Source: Bacillus sp. B1-b2
GTDB taxonomy: Bacteria > Bacillota > Bacilli > Bacillales > Cytobacillaceae
Assembly (NCBI RefSeq): GCF_009183415.1
Contig: NZ_WEHU01000018.1
Location: 1-64,000 of the forward strand
DNA length: 64,000 bases
Direction of reading: 5' to 3'
Below, piece by piece: positions 8,795 through 16,788 of this stretch. Below the pieces are notes generated by a model, which was not told the origin of the DNA, searched no databases, and worked only from the letters and a program-made list of their open reading frames with translations. Both the position numbers and the translations under genes were made by a program. Position 1 is the stretch's first letter, and every line of letters starts with the position of its first letter.

Positions 8795-8890
8795 TTAGTG
8801 AGACAGTCCATCCCTGAAAATGCTCTGAACCACACTGAAAGCAATCCCCTGTATCGTAAATCAGCCCCTATTTAGGGAGCTGATTTAGCT
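8795..8890. repeat. Degenerate Bacillus-type intergenic repeat, copy 1
   Basis: The segment contains GTGAGACAG, then ACTGAAAGCAATCCCCTGTA, then AATCAGCCCCTATTTAGG. The same order (GTGAGACTCC, ACGGAAAACGAATCCCTGTA, AATCATCCCCCCTATTT) is seen at 41175 and, more degraded, at 38050. Its end folds as a hairpin (8857-8887). The rest of the 8391-8932 spacer holds repeat copy A and no gene that I can support. Confidence 0.5.
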
Positions 8891-8932
8891 TTACTTTCTG
8901 TAACCAGAGAGGATAAACATTCCTCTTTGTCT

Positions 8933-9175
8933 CTATTCTTTTATAAAAACAACCTCTTCCACTAAACAACTTTCACAATAAACAACATGTGGACATAAAT
9001 GTTTTGCAAGATCTTCATATCCATCCTCTAATTTCATCTGTTCAATTGGCATATATGGACTATAATCATCATAATAGTCCATTAATCTTCCCTTGTCTTC
9101 CACGCGATTGCCACAAGAAGAACACACACTTTTTAACTCTTCTAACCCATTACAAATAGGACAAACATACTCCAT
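8933..9175 (-). CDS. Small double zinc-ribbon protein
   Basis: The 80-residue protein has two Cys pairs at the N-terminus (C5-x2-C8 and C18-x2-C21) and His/Cys residues at the C-terminus (CPHVVYCESC), which together can bind one or two zinc ions. Between them is an acidic stretch rich in Asp and Tyr (MDYYDDYSPYMPIEQMK). I recall similar small proteins next to sspB-like genes in other Bacillus genomes, but no function is known. It is divergent from the spore protein gene downstream. A GAGGTG ribosome binding site precedes ATG. Confidence 0.7.
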   Translation of the reverse strand: MEYVCPICNGLEELKSVCSSCGNRVEDKGRLMDYYDDYSPYMPIEQMKLEDGYEDLAKHLCPHVVYCESCLVEEVVFIKE

Positions 9176-9270
9176 CTAATTGACACCTCGCTTTTATTAC
9201 ACTTAGTTTTTGTTTCGTCATAAAAACTATCCAACCCTTAGATTAGGAATTATTTGGCTATAAACTTATT

Positions 9271-9300
9271 AGAATAAGAACAAAGAATTCAACCATAATA
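9271..9300 (+). promoter_or_regulatory. Candidate SigG promoter of the SASP gene
   Basis: AGAATA at 9271-9276 and CATAATA at 9294-9300 are separated by 17 bases. This is one mismatch from the SigG -35 (TGAATA) and a full match to the -10 form CATAATA. The predicted 5' leader is long, about 125 bases, which weakens the case a little. Confidence 0.5.
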
Positions 9301-9432
9301 ATAGTACAAGCAACAAACAAGCTTCACTTCAAAAAAAACATTGGGTTAAACCTAGTGGTGGTAAGTATCTTACTAACTGGTGCAATTCCAGTTGACCCAA
9401 CCAAAAAATACTATTTAAGGAGCTGGAAACAC

Positions 9433-9639
9433 ATGGCAAACAACAATTCATCTAATCAACTTTTAGTACCAGGAGTATCTCAAGCTCTAGATCAAATGAA
9501 ATACGAAATCGCTTCTGAGTTTGGTGTAAACTTAGGTGCAGAAACAACTGCTCGTGCTAACGGATCTGTTGGTGGAGAAATCACAAAACGCTTAGTACAA
9601 ATGGCTGAGAAACAATTAGGCGGATACCAAGGTCAATAA
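9433..9639 (+). CDS. Alpha/beta-type small acid-soluble spore protein (SspB-like)
   Basis: The start at ATG 9433 has AAGGAGC eleven bases upstream and gives the usual SASP length of 68 residues; the longer reading from 9355 is not needed. Family hallmarks are [16 protein letters not shown] with the GPR protease site (E-x-A-S-E-F) and [12 protein letters not shown] at the DNA-binding C-terminal helix. These proteins coat and protect DNA in the dormant spore and are degraded at germination. Position next to BmrD matches sspB in B. subtilis, but which paralog it is cannot be settled. Confidence 0.95.
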   Translation: MANNNSSNQLLVPGVSQALDQMKYEIASEFGVNLGAETTARANGSVGGEITKRLVQMAEKQLGGYQGQ

Positions 9640-9661
9640 CAACTATATATAAGTGACTAAT

Positions 9662-9700
9662 AGCCCTCCTGTTATCAGGAGGGCTTCTTATCTTGTGTTT
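9662..9700 (+). terminator. Intrinsic terminator of the SASP gene
   Basis: AGCCCTCCTG (9662-9671) pairs perfectly with CAGGAGGGCT (9676-9685) around a TTAT loop and is followed by TCTTATCTTG. Confidence 0.9.
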
Positions 9701-9742
9701 TGAAAACCACTTTTATGCTTAATGCTTATTCTACTAAAAAGA

Positions 9743-11755
9743 TTAACTTACCAAATCTTCCCCTTGTTGCATTTGGTACATTTGATAATATCTTCCTTTT
9801 TCCTTCATTAGCTCTTCGTGATTTCCTTTTTCTACAATTTCACCATGGTCTAAAACAATGATTTGATCAGCATTGCGAATGGTAGATAATCTATGCGCAA
9901 TGATAAAGGTTGTTCTGCCTTTTTTTAGTACATCCATTGCCTTTTGAATAATTTGCTCTGTTTCAGTATCAATACTACTTGTTGCTTCATCTAATATAAG
10001 AATAGCTGGATTAAATGCTAGAGCCCTAGCAAATGAGATAAGCTGTCTTTGTCCACTAGATAAAGTACTTCCCTTCTCAATTACAGGCTCATCATATCCA
10101 TTTTCTAAGTCTTTTAGTACTCGATCTGCTCCTACGTCTTTCAGAGATTTTTCTACCATTTCTCTAGTAATACTAGGATCATTCAAGGTAACATTTGAGA
10201 AAACAGTGCCTTTAAATAGAAATGGATCTTGTAGAACTATCCCCATATGCTTTCTTAAATCCTGTCTAGACATAGTTGTGATATCTTTTCCATCAATGGA
10301 TATGGTTCCTGATTGTATATCATAGAATCGGAATAATAAATTCATAATCGAACTTTTACCAGAGCCAGTATGACCAACAAGTGCAACAGTATCCCCTTGT
10401 TTAGCTTCGAATGTTATATCCTTCAACACATAATCCTTTTCTTTATAAGCAAAATATACTTGGTCAAACTTAACATTTCCTTTGTATCTCTCCACCGTAG
10501 GCTCTTTTACATCTATTCCTTCTTCATCTAATAATTCAAAAACTCGATCTCCAGCTACTAAGGCCTGCTCTAAATTGGCTAGTTGATTCACAATGCCTTG
10601 TACTGGTTGAAAAAGACGGTTGATATAATCTACAAACGCATAAAGCACCCCAAGTGATAGAGCTACATTTACAGATAATGACTGACCTGCCACATACCAA
10701 ATGAACAATACAAATACAATGTTTCTCAAAACATTTACTAAGTTATGTGATGTTAAGCTATTCAAATTTAACATCTTATTTTGATACTGAAAGTGCTCTT
10801 TGTTTAACTCTTCAAATTCTGCTTTCATTTGTTTTTCTTTACCATATGCTTGTATGATATGCATACCTTGGATGGATTCATTAACCATCCCATTTATATC
10901 ACTAATTTTTGCTCTAATAACATGATTATATCGAGAAGCAAACTTACGATACCCTATCATCCAAACATATAGAATAGGTAATAAAATTAAACAAATAGCA
11001 GCAAGTTTACTATTTAGAATAAATAAAGCAATGTAAATACCTATAATATTAATACCACTAGAGAAGAAATTAGAGAGAACTGTTACATATAACTCTCTGA
11101 TTGCTTCTGTATCATTGGTTACCCTTGCTACCACTTTACCTGCTGGTAGATTATCGAAATAATTAATAGGTAAACGTTGAATTTGATTAAAGATATCTTC
11201 GCGCATTTTTTGAATAATTCGATTAGCTGACTTTTGTAATAAATAGTGTTGACCATATTGAAAAACCGCAGAAATACATACTAAAACGAAATAGAAACCT
11301 AATAGCTTCATAATTGGTGTGATTTCTGGTTTATAAAAGGAAAACACCTCGGACTTCGTTAATTCTGTGCCTGTATATGTGGATGTTGAATCATTATAGG
11401 TAATAGTTAAGATACCGTTCGAGAATGATTTCTTTCCTTCTGGTGAAAAATCCCCTTCTACAAAGATAAGCTCTCTTCCTACCTGAACGATTCTAGCAGA
11501 AGATAATTTCTCTTCATCTCCTAAGAAATTCGCGTCTTTTTTATAATACGTTCCATTAAAGGATACTGCTTGCTCACTTGAACTTGTTTCATACCAGACA
11601 GATTCAATATCTGTAATATGATCATCTATTACCTTCTTTGCCACAAAGGGTCCAGCAAGATCCGCAAAAACAGCAATGGTTAGCATGATTAATGCACCAA
11701 TGATAATTCCTTTAAAGTTTAGTGCATATCGAAATAACCTTTTTCCTGTCGTCAT
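9743..11755 (-). CDS. bmrD: BmrD (YheH)-type half of heterodimeric multidrug ABC exporter
   Basis: This 670-residue half-transporter matches the length of B. subtilis BmrD. The membrane domain covers residues 1 to ~390. Between the first two membrane segments (about 50 to 145) lies a large extracellular insert, a feature of BmrD. The nucleotide-binding domain has Walker A GHTGSGKSS, signature LSSGQRQLI and Walker B ILILDEATSSID with the catalytic glutamate present. It pairs with BmrC, whose gene overlaps by 4 bases upstream. In B. subtilis the pair exports drugs and is induced by ribosome-targeting antibiotics through attenuation; the leader here supports the same regulation. Confidence 0.92.
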   Translation of the reverse strand: MTTGKRLFRYALNFKGIIIGALIMLTIAVFADLAGPFVAKKVIDDHITDIESVWYETSSSEQAVSFNGTYYKKDANFLGDEEKLSSARIVQVGRELIFVEGDFSPEGKKSFSNGILTITYNDSTSTYTGTELTKSEVFSFYKPEITPIMKLLGFYFVLVCISAVFQYGQHYLLQKSANRIIQKMREDIFNQIQRLPINYFDNLPAGKVVARVTNDTEAIRELYVTVLSNFFSSGINIIGIYIALFILNSKLAAICLILLPILYVWMIGYRKFASRYNHVIRAKISDINGMVNESIQGMHIIQAYGKEKQMKAEFEELNKEHFQYQNKMLNLNSLTSHNLVNVLRNIVFVLFIWYVAGQSLSVNVALSLGVLYAFVDYINRLFQPVQGIVNQLANLEQALVAGDRVFELLDEEGIDVKEPTVERYKGNVKFDQVYFAYKEKDYVLKDITFEAKQGDTVALVGHTGSGKSSIMNLLFRFYDIQSGTISIDGKDITTMSRQDLRKHMGIVLQDPFLFKGTVFSNVTLNDPSITREMVEKSLKDVGADRVLKDLENGYDEPVIEKGSTLSSGQRQLISFARALAFNPAILILDEATSSIDTETEQIIQKAMDVLKKGRTTFIIAHRLSTIRNADQIIVLDHGEIVEKGNHEELMKEKGRYYQMYQMQQGEDLVS

Positions 11756-13512
11756 GCTTGCACCTCCGATCCGGCACTATTTACTTTTACCTGTTGTATC
11801 ATATATTGCTCTTTATACCATCCGTTTTTGTTCATTAGTTCTTCATGTGTTCCATATTCTGTGATAAGTCCGTCTTCCATCACTATAATTTGATCTGCAT
11901 GCTGAACTGCTGTCATGCGATGAGTCGTAATAATGGTAGTTTTGGCCTTTCTTTCTTCTTTAATATTACCGATAATTCTTTGTTCTGTTTTTGCATCTAC
12001 AGCAGATAAGGAGTCATCTAAGATTAAAATTTCTGGTTTACGAATTAGTGCTCTAGCTATCGAAATACGTTGTTTTTGCCCACCAGATAATGCAACCCCT
12101 TTTTCTCCTACAAGGGTTTCTAATCCTTCTGGAAGCATCTCAATATCTTGGTCAAAGGACGCTAGTTTAATTGCCTCCTGTAATTGTTCCTCAGTTGCTT
12201 GATCTAGACCGAATAAAATATTTTCTTTGACTGTTCTAGAAAAAAGCACATGATCTTGCGGAACATACCCAATCCAGCTTCTTAACGTTAATAAGTCAAT
12301 TTGATCCAAATTCGTTCCGTTAATACTAAGCTTCCCTTCACCCCTTGGATACTCTCTAAGAAGTTGTTTAATAATCGTCGTTTTTCCACTACCTGTTTTC
12401 CCGACTATTCCAACCGTTTCTCCTCTTTTAATGGTTAAATAGATATCTTGAAGATTTTTACGGTTTGAAGACGGATATTTAAATTGAGCATCAGAAAAAC
12501 GAATAATCTCTGGAATTTCTACTTTTTCTGGTTGAGAAGGGCTTGCTACATCTGCCTCGTAATCAAGAGTCTCTTGTACTCGATCTAATGATGCATTTCC
12601 TCTTTGCATGACGTTCATTAATTCACCAATAGCAAACATTGGCCATACAATCATTCCTAAATACACATTGAACGAAACAAGTTCTCCAATCGTTAACTGT
12701 TGTTGAAATACTAAATAAGCACCATATCCTAGACCAATTAAATAACTCATTCCAACTAATATACGGACAGTTGGTTCAAATAAAGAGTCTATTTTAGCTA
12801 CCTGTAAATTCTTCTTATATACATCCTCTGTATAACGATGAAAACCCTTTTCCTCTTCTTTTTCCAATACATAAGCACGAACAACTCTCACGCCTCCAAC
12901 GGACTGAAGAACACTATCATTCATATCACCAAACGCATCTTGAGCATCCGTAAAGCGCTGATGTATTCTATTTCCATAGATTTGCATGATAATAGCCATA
13001 ATCGGAAGTGGAATGATGGCAGCAAGTGTTAGCTTCCAACTTACTGTAAGTATCATTGTTGCTAATATGGTTAACATAAATGCTGTTGAATCAATTAAAG
13101 TAAGGATACCAAATCCAGCAGTAACAGAGACTGCTTTTAAATCATTTGTTGCTCTTGCCATTAAATCGCCTGTACTATTCTTCTCAAAGAAGGTCGGAGT
13201 CATTTTTAATAAATGATTCATAAACTTACTTCTTAACGTTAACTCCAATATATTTGCTCCACCAAACAGCTTATACATCCAAAAGTATGTAACGATGTAA
13301 GTGGTTATTGTAATCCCCGCTACAAGAAGAATGTAGAAGAGTGTTTTTTCACTTGTTAATGTTCCTACCGCTATTTCATCAATGAACATTCCTAAAATTC
13401 TTGGTGGCATTACTTCAACAATACCAACAAGAATTAATAATGTAATGGCAATAGTGTAACTTTTCCAATGCTCCTTAAAAAACCATTTTAACTTAAATAA
13501 AATCGAAAACAT
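11752..13512 (-). CDS. bmrC: BmrC (YheI)-type half of heterodimeric multidrug ABC exporter
   Basis: The 586-residue half-transporter has six predicted membrane segments in residues 1 to ~310 and a C-terminal ATPase. Walker A is GKTGSGKTT and the signature LSGGQKQR is canonical. Walker B reads ILILDDSLSAVD: the catalytic glutamate is replaced by Asp, the same degenerate site that marks BmrC in the BmrCD pair. One ATP site should therefore be nonhydrolytic. The gene starts 28 bases after a small ORF and lies downstream of an attenuator. The following gene bmrD overlaps it by 4 bases. Confidence 0.92.
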   Translation of the reverse strand: MFSILFKLKWFFKEHWKSYTIAITLLILVGIVEVMPPRILGMFIDEIAVGTLTSEKTLFYILLVAGITITTYIVTYFWMYKLFGGANILELTLRSKFMNHLLKMTPTFFEKNSTGDLMARATNDLKAVSVTAGFGILTLIDSTAFMLTILATMILTVSWKLTLAAIIPLPIMAIIMQIYGNRIHQRFTDAQDAFGDMNDSVLQSVGGVRVVRAYVLEKEEEKGFHRYTEDVYKKNLQVAKIDSLFEPTVRILVGMSYLIGLGYGAYLVFQQQLTIGELVSFNVYLGMIVWPMFAIGELMNVMQRGNASLDRVQETLDYEADVASPSQPEKVEIPEIIRFSDAQFKYPSSNRKNLQDIYLTIKRGETVGIVGKTGSGKTTIIKQLLREYPRGEGKLSINGTNLDQIDLLTLRSWIGYVPQDHVLFSRTVKENILFGLDQATEEQLQEAIKLASFDQDIEMLPEGLETLVGEKGVALSGGQKQRISIARALIRKPEILILDDSLSAVDAKTEQRIIGNIKEERKAKTTIITTHRMTAVQHADQIIVMEDGLITEYGTHEELMNKNGWYKEQYMIQQVKVNSAGSEVQA

Positions 13513-13540
13513 GTTATCATCCCCTATTCTGCCGAACTAA

Positions 13541-13597
13541 CTAGCCACTTTCTAAATCCTTAATATTTGTACCTTTTCCTTTTACTGCTACAATCAT
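13541..13597 (-). CDS. 18-residue ORF between attenuator and bmrC
   Basis: ATG at 13597 is preceded by GGGAGG eight bases upstream, a stronger site than that of bmrC itself. The ORF encodes MIVAVKGKGTNIKDLESG and ends 28 bases before the bmrC start. It lies after the terminator, so it is only transcribed when read-through occurs. It may serve translational coupling to bmrC. I know no relative; coding status is inferred from the ribosome binding site alone. Confidence 0.45.
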   Translation of the reverse strand: MIVAVKGKGTNIKDLESG

Positions 13598-13654
13598 CAG
13601 CTTTTCCTCCCTAACTTAAATAGTTATTAAAAAATAGATGAAGAAAAGATAAGT

Positions 13655-13698
13655 GCACAAAAAAGAGACAGACCGCAGCTATGCGATCTGTCTCTTTT
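13655..13698 (-). terminator. Attenuator terminator upstream of bmrC
   Basis: On the minus-strand RNA AAAAGAGACAGATCGCA (13698-13682) pairs with TGCGGTCTGTCTCTTTT (13677-13661), a 17-bp stem with a 4-base loop and a single U-G pair, ending in a U-run. The wobble pair forms only in the minus-strand transcript, so this belongs to the bmr leader. It lies between the leader peptide and bmrC, so it must be read through for expression. Confidence 0.88.
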
Positions 13699-13759
13699 GG
13701 CAGAAAAATGCATAGGTTACTGTGTAAAGTAACCCCATACATCCCTATCTATAAACGGG

Positions 13760-13816
13760 TTAGAGGCTACCGATGGATTTAATTGTCTGCTTGTTCCATA
13801 CATTTACTTTTCTCAT
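13760..13816 (-). CDS. 18-residue leader peptide of the bmrCD attenuator
   Basis: Behind GGGAGGG, ATG at 13816 opens a short ORF encoding MRKVNVWNKQTIKSIGSL. Its 5' end GGTTACCGATG (13824-13814) is complementary over 11 bases to CATCGGTAGCC at the end of the same ORF (13775-13765), and TAACCC at its stop can pair with GGGTTA further on, so ribosome position would change folding before the terminator. The role parallels BmrB (YheJ), the leader peptide of B. subtilis bmrCD, where stalled ribosomes allow read-through. The peptide sequence itself is not one I recognise. Confidence 0.75.
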   Translation of the reverse strand: MRKVNVWNKQTIKSIGSL

Positions 13817-13859
13817 CGGTAACCCTCCCTTCTTTTCATTAATTTTCCAATATATATGA

Positions 13860-13888
13860 AGATTAACATGTAATATTTCGAAAGTCAA
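13860..13888 (-). promoter_or_regulatory. SigA-type promoter of the bmr operon
   Basis: On the minus strand TTGACT (13888-13883) and TAATCT (13865-13860) are separated by exactly 17 bases. Transcription would begin near 13853, about 35 bases before the leader peptide start. Confidence 0.7.
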
Positions 13889-13911
13889 TTGCAAATATTT
13901 CGAAAATCTAA

Positions 13912-15195
13912 TTAATGATGTAGTTGCAATTCTTTCTGTGTTGTTTCCTTTTCTTCATCCTCTTTAGCTAAACCAGGCAAAACAATACTATAGTAAATAC
14001 CAACTATGATAAAACATATTCCTACTGCCCAATAAATTCCTTCAATTGTAAAAAAAGTTGGGAAGCCAATAGTAATAATACCTAATGTGATTGATTGCGA
14101 AAGCATCATTAATGGATTAATCCAACCTTGCACTCTTCCCATCATCTTCGGCTCAATTATTGCAGGTAGCCAACCACCAATTGCAATATTAATGACTGGT
14201 AATCCCAATCCTAAGAAGAAACTAATAATAAAATAGATAAGAAGGTTAGTCGCAAATGCGGAGGCAATAGTCATGACAGAGATATAAAAGATACCAAATA
14301 TAATCAGCTTGAATAACTGTATTTTCTGAGTCAAAAGAGAAGTAATAATACTCCCTATCATTACACCTGACCCAAATACAATTCCTAAATAGATAGACAT
14401 TTGTTCATAAGAAATAGGGGCGAGTTTATATTTCAAAATAAATACTTGCATTACACTAAATCCACCATTTACAACACCAAAAGCAATAAAGCCATAAATT
14501 AAGGAAAGTAATAATTTATTCTCTATAATATATTTAAATCCAATTAAGAATTCCTTCCAAATAAATGCTAGTCGCATATCTTTCATCGTATGTTTCCCAT
14601 TAGGTAATCTAACTTCTTCACTAAGCTTCATGGATCGAATAAGCATCCCGCTTGTCAACAAGGTAATCACATCTACAATGATTGCTCCATATACCCCTAC
14701 TGTCCAATAAGCAAAAATTCCTAAGGCATTTCCAAATAACATAAATAAACTTCCTACAAATTGATTAAGACCTGCAGCTGTCGCGAATTCTTCTTTCTTT
14801 AGTATTCCTTGTAGAATTCCTTGTTCTGCTGGAAAAAAGAATTTTTGGACACCACTTCTAATAAATAATATGGTAAAAATAAGAGGCAGAGAGTCTGTAG
14901 CGATGGCACCAATAAGACATAGAGAAAGAAAAGATGCTATTATATCACAATACATAGCTATCTTTTGTCTATCTACCCGATCTGCAACGACTCCTACCAA
15001 GAAAAATACAGCTAACGTAGGTAGAGAGTACATTAATTCCGTTATGGTCGCATACTGAGGCTTTTGCGTAAATCGATCTAATATGTAATACATAAATGCA
15101 GTTAAGCCAATAATACTTCCCATCTGAGAAGTAACATTTGCCATAAATAATCGTGTAAAAGTAGCATTTCTAAATACTTCCATCATTCTTTTCAT
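13912..15195 (-). CDS. MFS transporter, DHA3 (macrolide-efflux-like) type
   Basis: The 427-residue protein has about 12 hydrophobic segments and the cytoplasmic loop motif GVVADRVDRQKIAM between segments 2 and 3, typical of the major facilitator superfamily. The N-terminal pattern FTRLFMANVTSQMGS and overall layout resemble the DHA3/MefA group of drug exporters. A His/Glu-rich tail ends the protein. The substrate cannot be read from the sequence. The start follows AAAGGATGAG. It lies upstream of the bmr promoter on the same strand but is separately transcribed. Confidence 0.78.
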   Translation of the reverse strand: MKRMMEVFRNATFTRLFMANVTSQMGSIIGLTAFMYYILDRFTQKPQYATITELMYSLPTLAVFFLVGVVADRVDRQKIAMYCDIIASFLSLCLIGAIATDSLPLIFTILFIRSGVQKFFFPAEQGILQGILKKEEFATAAGLNQFVGSLFMLFGNALGIFAYWTVGVYGAIIVDVITLLTSGMLIRSMKLSEEVRLPNGKHTMKDMRLAFIWKEFLIGFKYIIENKLLLSLIYGFIAFGVVNGGFSVMQVFILKYKLAPISYEQMSIYLGIVFGSGVMIGSIITSLLTQKIQLFKLIIFGIFYISVMTIASAFATNLLIYFIISFFLGLGLPVINIAIGGWLPAIIEPKMMGRVQGWINPLMMLSQSITLGIITIGFPTFFTIEGIYWAVGICFIIVGIYYSIVLPGLAKEDEEKETTQKELQLHH

Positions 15196-15543
15196 TATTT
15201 ACCACTCATCCTTTTCGTTGATGTGTTAATTGTAGCGTTCCAACGAAAAAGCCTGAACCATCGTTTGGTTGTTTTTAGCTACGCCTGCGGACGGAAATTA
15301 TATCCATTTTTAAGTCTGAGGACTTTTAGGTATTATTTTATATATGAAAAACGAATGTGATACAAGTAATTGAATCACTTGAAAAAGAACGACCTAAACA
15401 GGAGCAATTTAGAAAAAGAAAGTGTGAAAGAAAAGTAAATTTGTACATTTTTTAAACAGTCTAAAGGGTACATCATTACCTGATATTCGCAAGTAATCTC
15501 TCCTATATTCCCATTCTTTACTTGTTTAAAGATAAAAAAGGAA

Positions 15544-15581
15544 ACAAAAAAACCTGAACTTAGTGCAAGAAAGTTCAAAGG
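15544..15581 (-). terminator. Intrinsic terminator after the XRE regulator gene
   Basis: On the minus strand TGAACTT pairs with AAGTTCA (15577-15571 with 15561-15555), flanked by CC/GG, and is followed by a run of seven T. It lies 75 bases after the XRE stop. The remaining spacer (15196-15655) is AT-rich and shows only weak hairpins. Confidence 0.7.
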
Positions 15582-15655
15582 CTTCTTAGGGGTTTATCTA
15601 TTAGTTTAATAGTTAACATCTAATCTCTACTCTTATTCTTCTTATGTATACTGTA

Positions 15656-16162
15656 TCATTTACCAACCAATTCATTAAAGCGATCTTTTGAGTCTTGTTC
15701 TTCAAAGCTTGAGAAAATACGAAAATGGTCTTCATCTATAATTCTATAATGCTGACTAATAATATTTTGTTGCAGGATAAATCCATTTATTTTTTCTACT
15801 TCTCTCCACCAAACTTTACCACCTAGTGTTTTTTCCTTTCGATAGTCCATTCCTTCACGAGCAACTGTTTCTAGAACTTCTAATGGTTCATTCCCGAATA
15901 AAAAACGTACTGTTTCTGTTTCTCTAAAAAGGGCACACACTGTAACTACGGTTGACCAACCAGCATATAAACGGCCTTTTTCAATTTGCACTAACGTTTT
16001 TTTGGATAAACCAATAACCTCTGCCATTTTATCCTGTGTATATCCAGCTTCTGTTCTAATTAGTTTCATTTTTTCTGATACGCTTTCAATAATTTCTTCT
16101 CTAGTCAAATTCGTTTCATTCCCTTTATTGGTTATGTGTAATTTTACACCTATATCAAACAT
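15656..16162 (-). CDS. XRE-type helix-turn-helix regulator
   Basis: Residues ~24 to 80 form a Cro/C1-type helix-turn-helix: KMKLIRTEAGYTQDKMAEVI followed by GLSKKTLVQIEKGR. The C-terminal ~90 residues are a charged, aromatic-rich domain with no motif I recognise. Total length is 168. GGAGAGG precedes the ATG by about eleven bases. No phage genes are nearby; the adjacent MFS gene downstream on the same strand is a possible target, but that is inference from position only. Confidence 0.78.
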   Translation of the reverse strand: MFDIGVKLHITNKGNETNLTREEIIESVSEKMKLIRTEAGYTQDKMAEVIGLSKKTLVQIEKGRLYAGWSTVVTVCALFRETETVRFLFGNEPLEVLETVAREGMDYRKEKTLGGKVWWREVEKINGFILQQNIISQHYRIIDEDHFRIFSSFEEQDSKDRFNELVGK

Positions 16163-16340
16163 TATAAGATAACCTCTCCATAAATATCAATTTTAAACTA
16201 AAGAAGAGTTTGAGTTTTCCTTCTTTCTCTAGAAAAGTAGTTATTAGAATGGTTTTTTGAAGATTATTCATAGATTGCGACTGGGTTCCTTGGAATTCTT
16301 ATTGCTTGGAGAATTAGGTAAATCACTCGATAGATAAAAT

Positions 16341-16540
16341 AATCGGAGAAAATCCCCTTATTTCGTTTCTCCCATTAAAAACAGCTCCAATAGTCGGAAG
16401 AATTCCGCCTATTTCCTTAAAATACATGAAAACCTCGTTTTTTTCCTTACTTAACCGGAAAAGTTCCGCTTATTATCTTTAAAAATAAGAGTCTATCTAT
16501 AGTTAACCGGATATTCTCCGCTTATTTTTTGAATACTGAA
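16341..16540 (+). repeat. Four-module intergenic repeat, copy B
   Basis: This ~200-base segment has the same order of modules as copies A and C: AATCGGAGAAAATCCCCTTA (16350), TAGTCGGAAGAATTCCGCCT (16391), TTAACCGGAAAAGTTCCGCT (16451) and TTAACCGGATATTCTCCGCT (16503), each followed by TATT. Linkers such as TTTCCTTAAAATACATGAAA match those of the other copies. It lies upstream of the XRE gene and downstream of the receptor gene. No ORF is supported in the 16163-16788 spacer. Confidence 0.85.
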
Positions 16541-16647
16541 AGTTGCAAGGAAAACGAAATTATTTAGCACTATAGAGAAGTTTTCTCCTACCTTACTGTA
16601 AGCTTTTTGGTCCCTATGCGCTGGGTTCTCTTTACCATAATAAAAAC

Positions 16648-16685
16648 CCAAACTAATACAAAAATAAAAATTTGTAACAGTTTGG
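16648..16685 (-). terminator. Imperfect hairpin downstream of the chemoreceptor gene
   Basis: CCAAACT (16648-16654) pairs with AGTTTGG (16679-16685), with an inner ACAAA/TTTGT pair. On the minus strand it is followed by GTTTTTATT. It lies about 100 bases after the stop of the receptor gene, so it may terminate it; the loop asymmetry makes this moderate. Confidence 0.4.
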
Positions 16686-16788
16686 ATTCTATAAATTTTT
16701 ATCCTTGAGTCCTAGCATTTTTTGCTTGGAAATCATCTAATATAGGTGTGTAAATAACCTTTTTTCCAATTAACAGTTGGAAGCCTTG

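Noticed and set aside
15375-15578. 67-codon minus-strand ORF between the MFS and XRE genes
   Set aside because: It begins with TTG without a ribosome binding site, overlaps the XRE terminator and has a low-complexity Phe/Ser-rich sequence.
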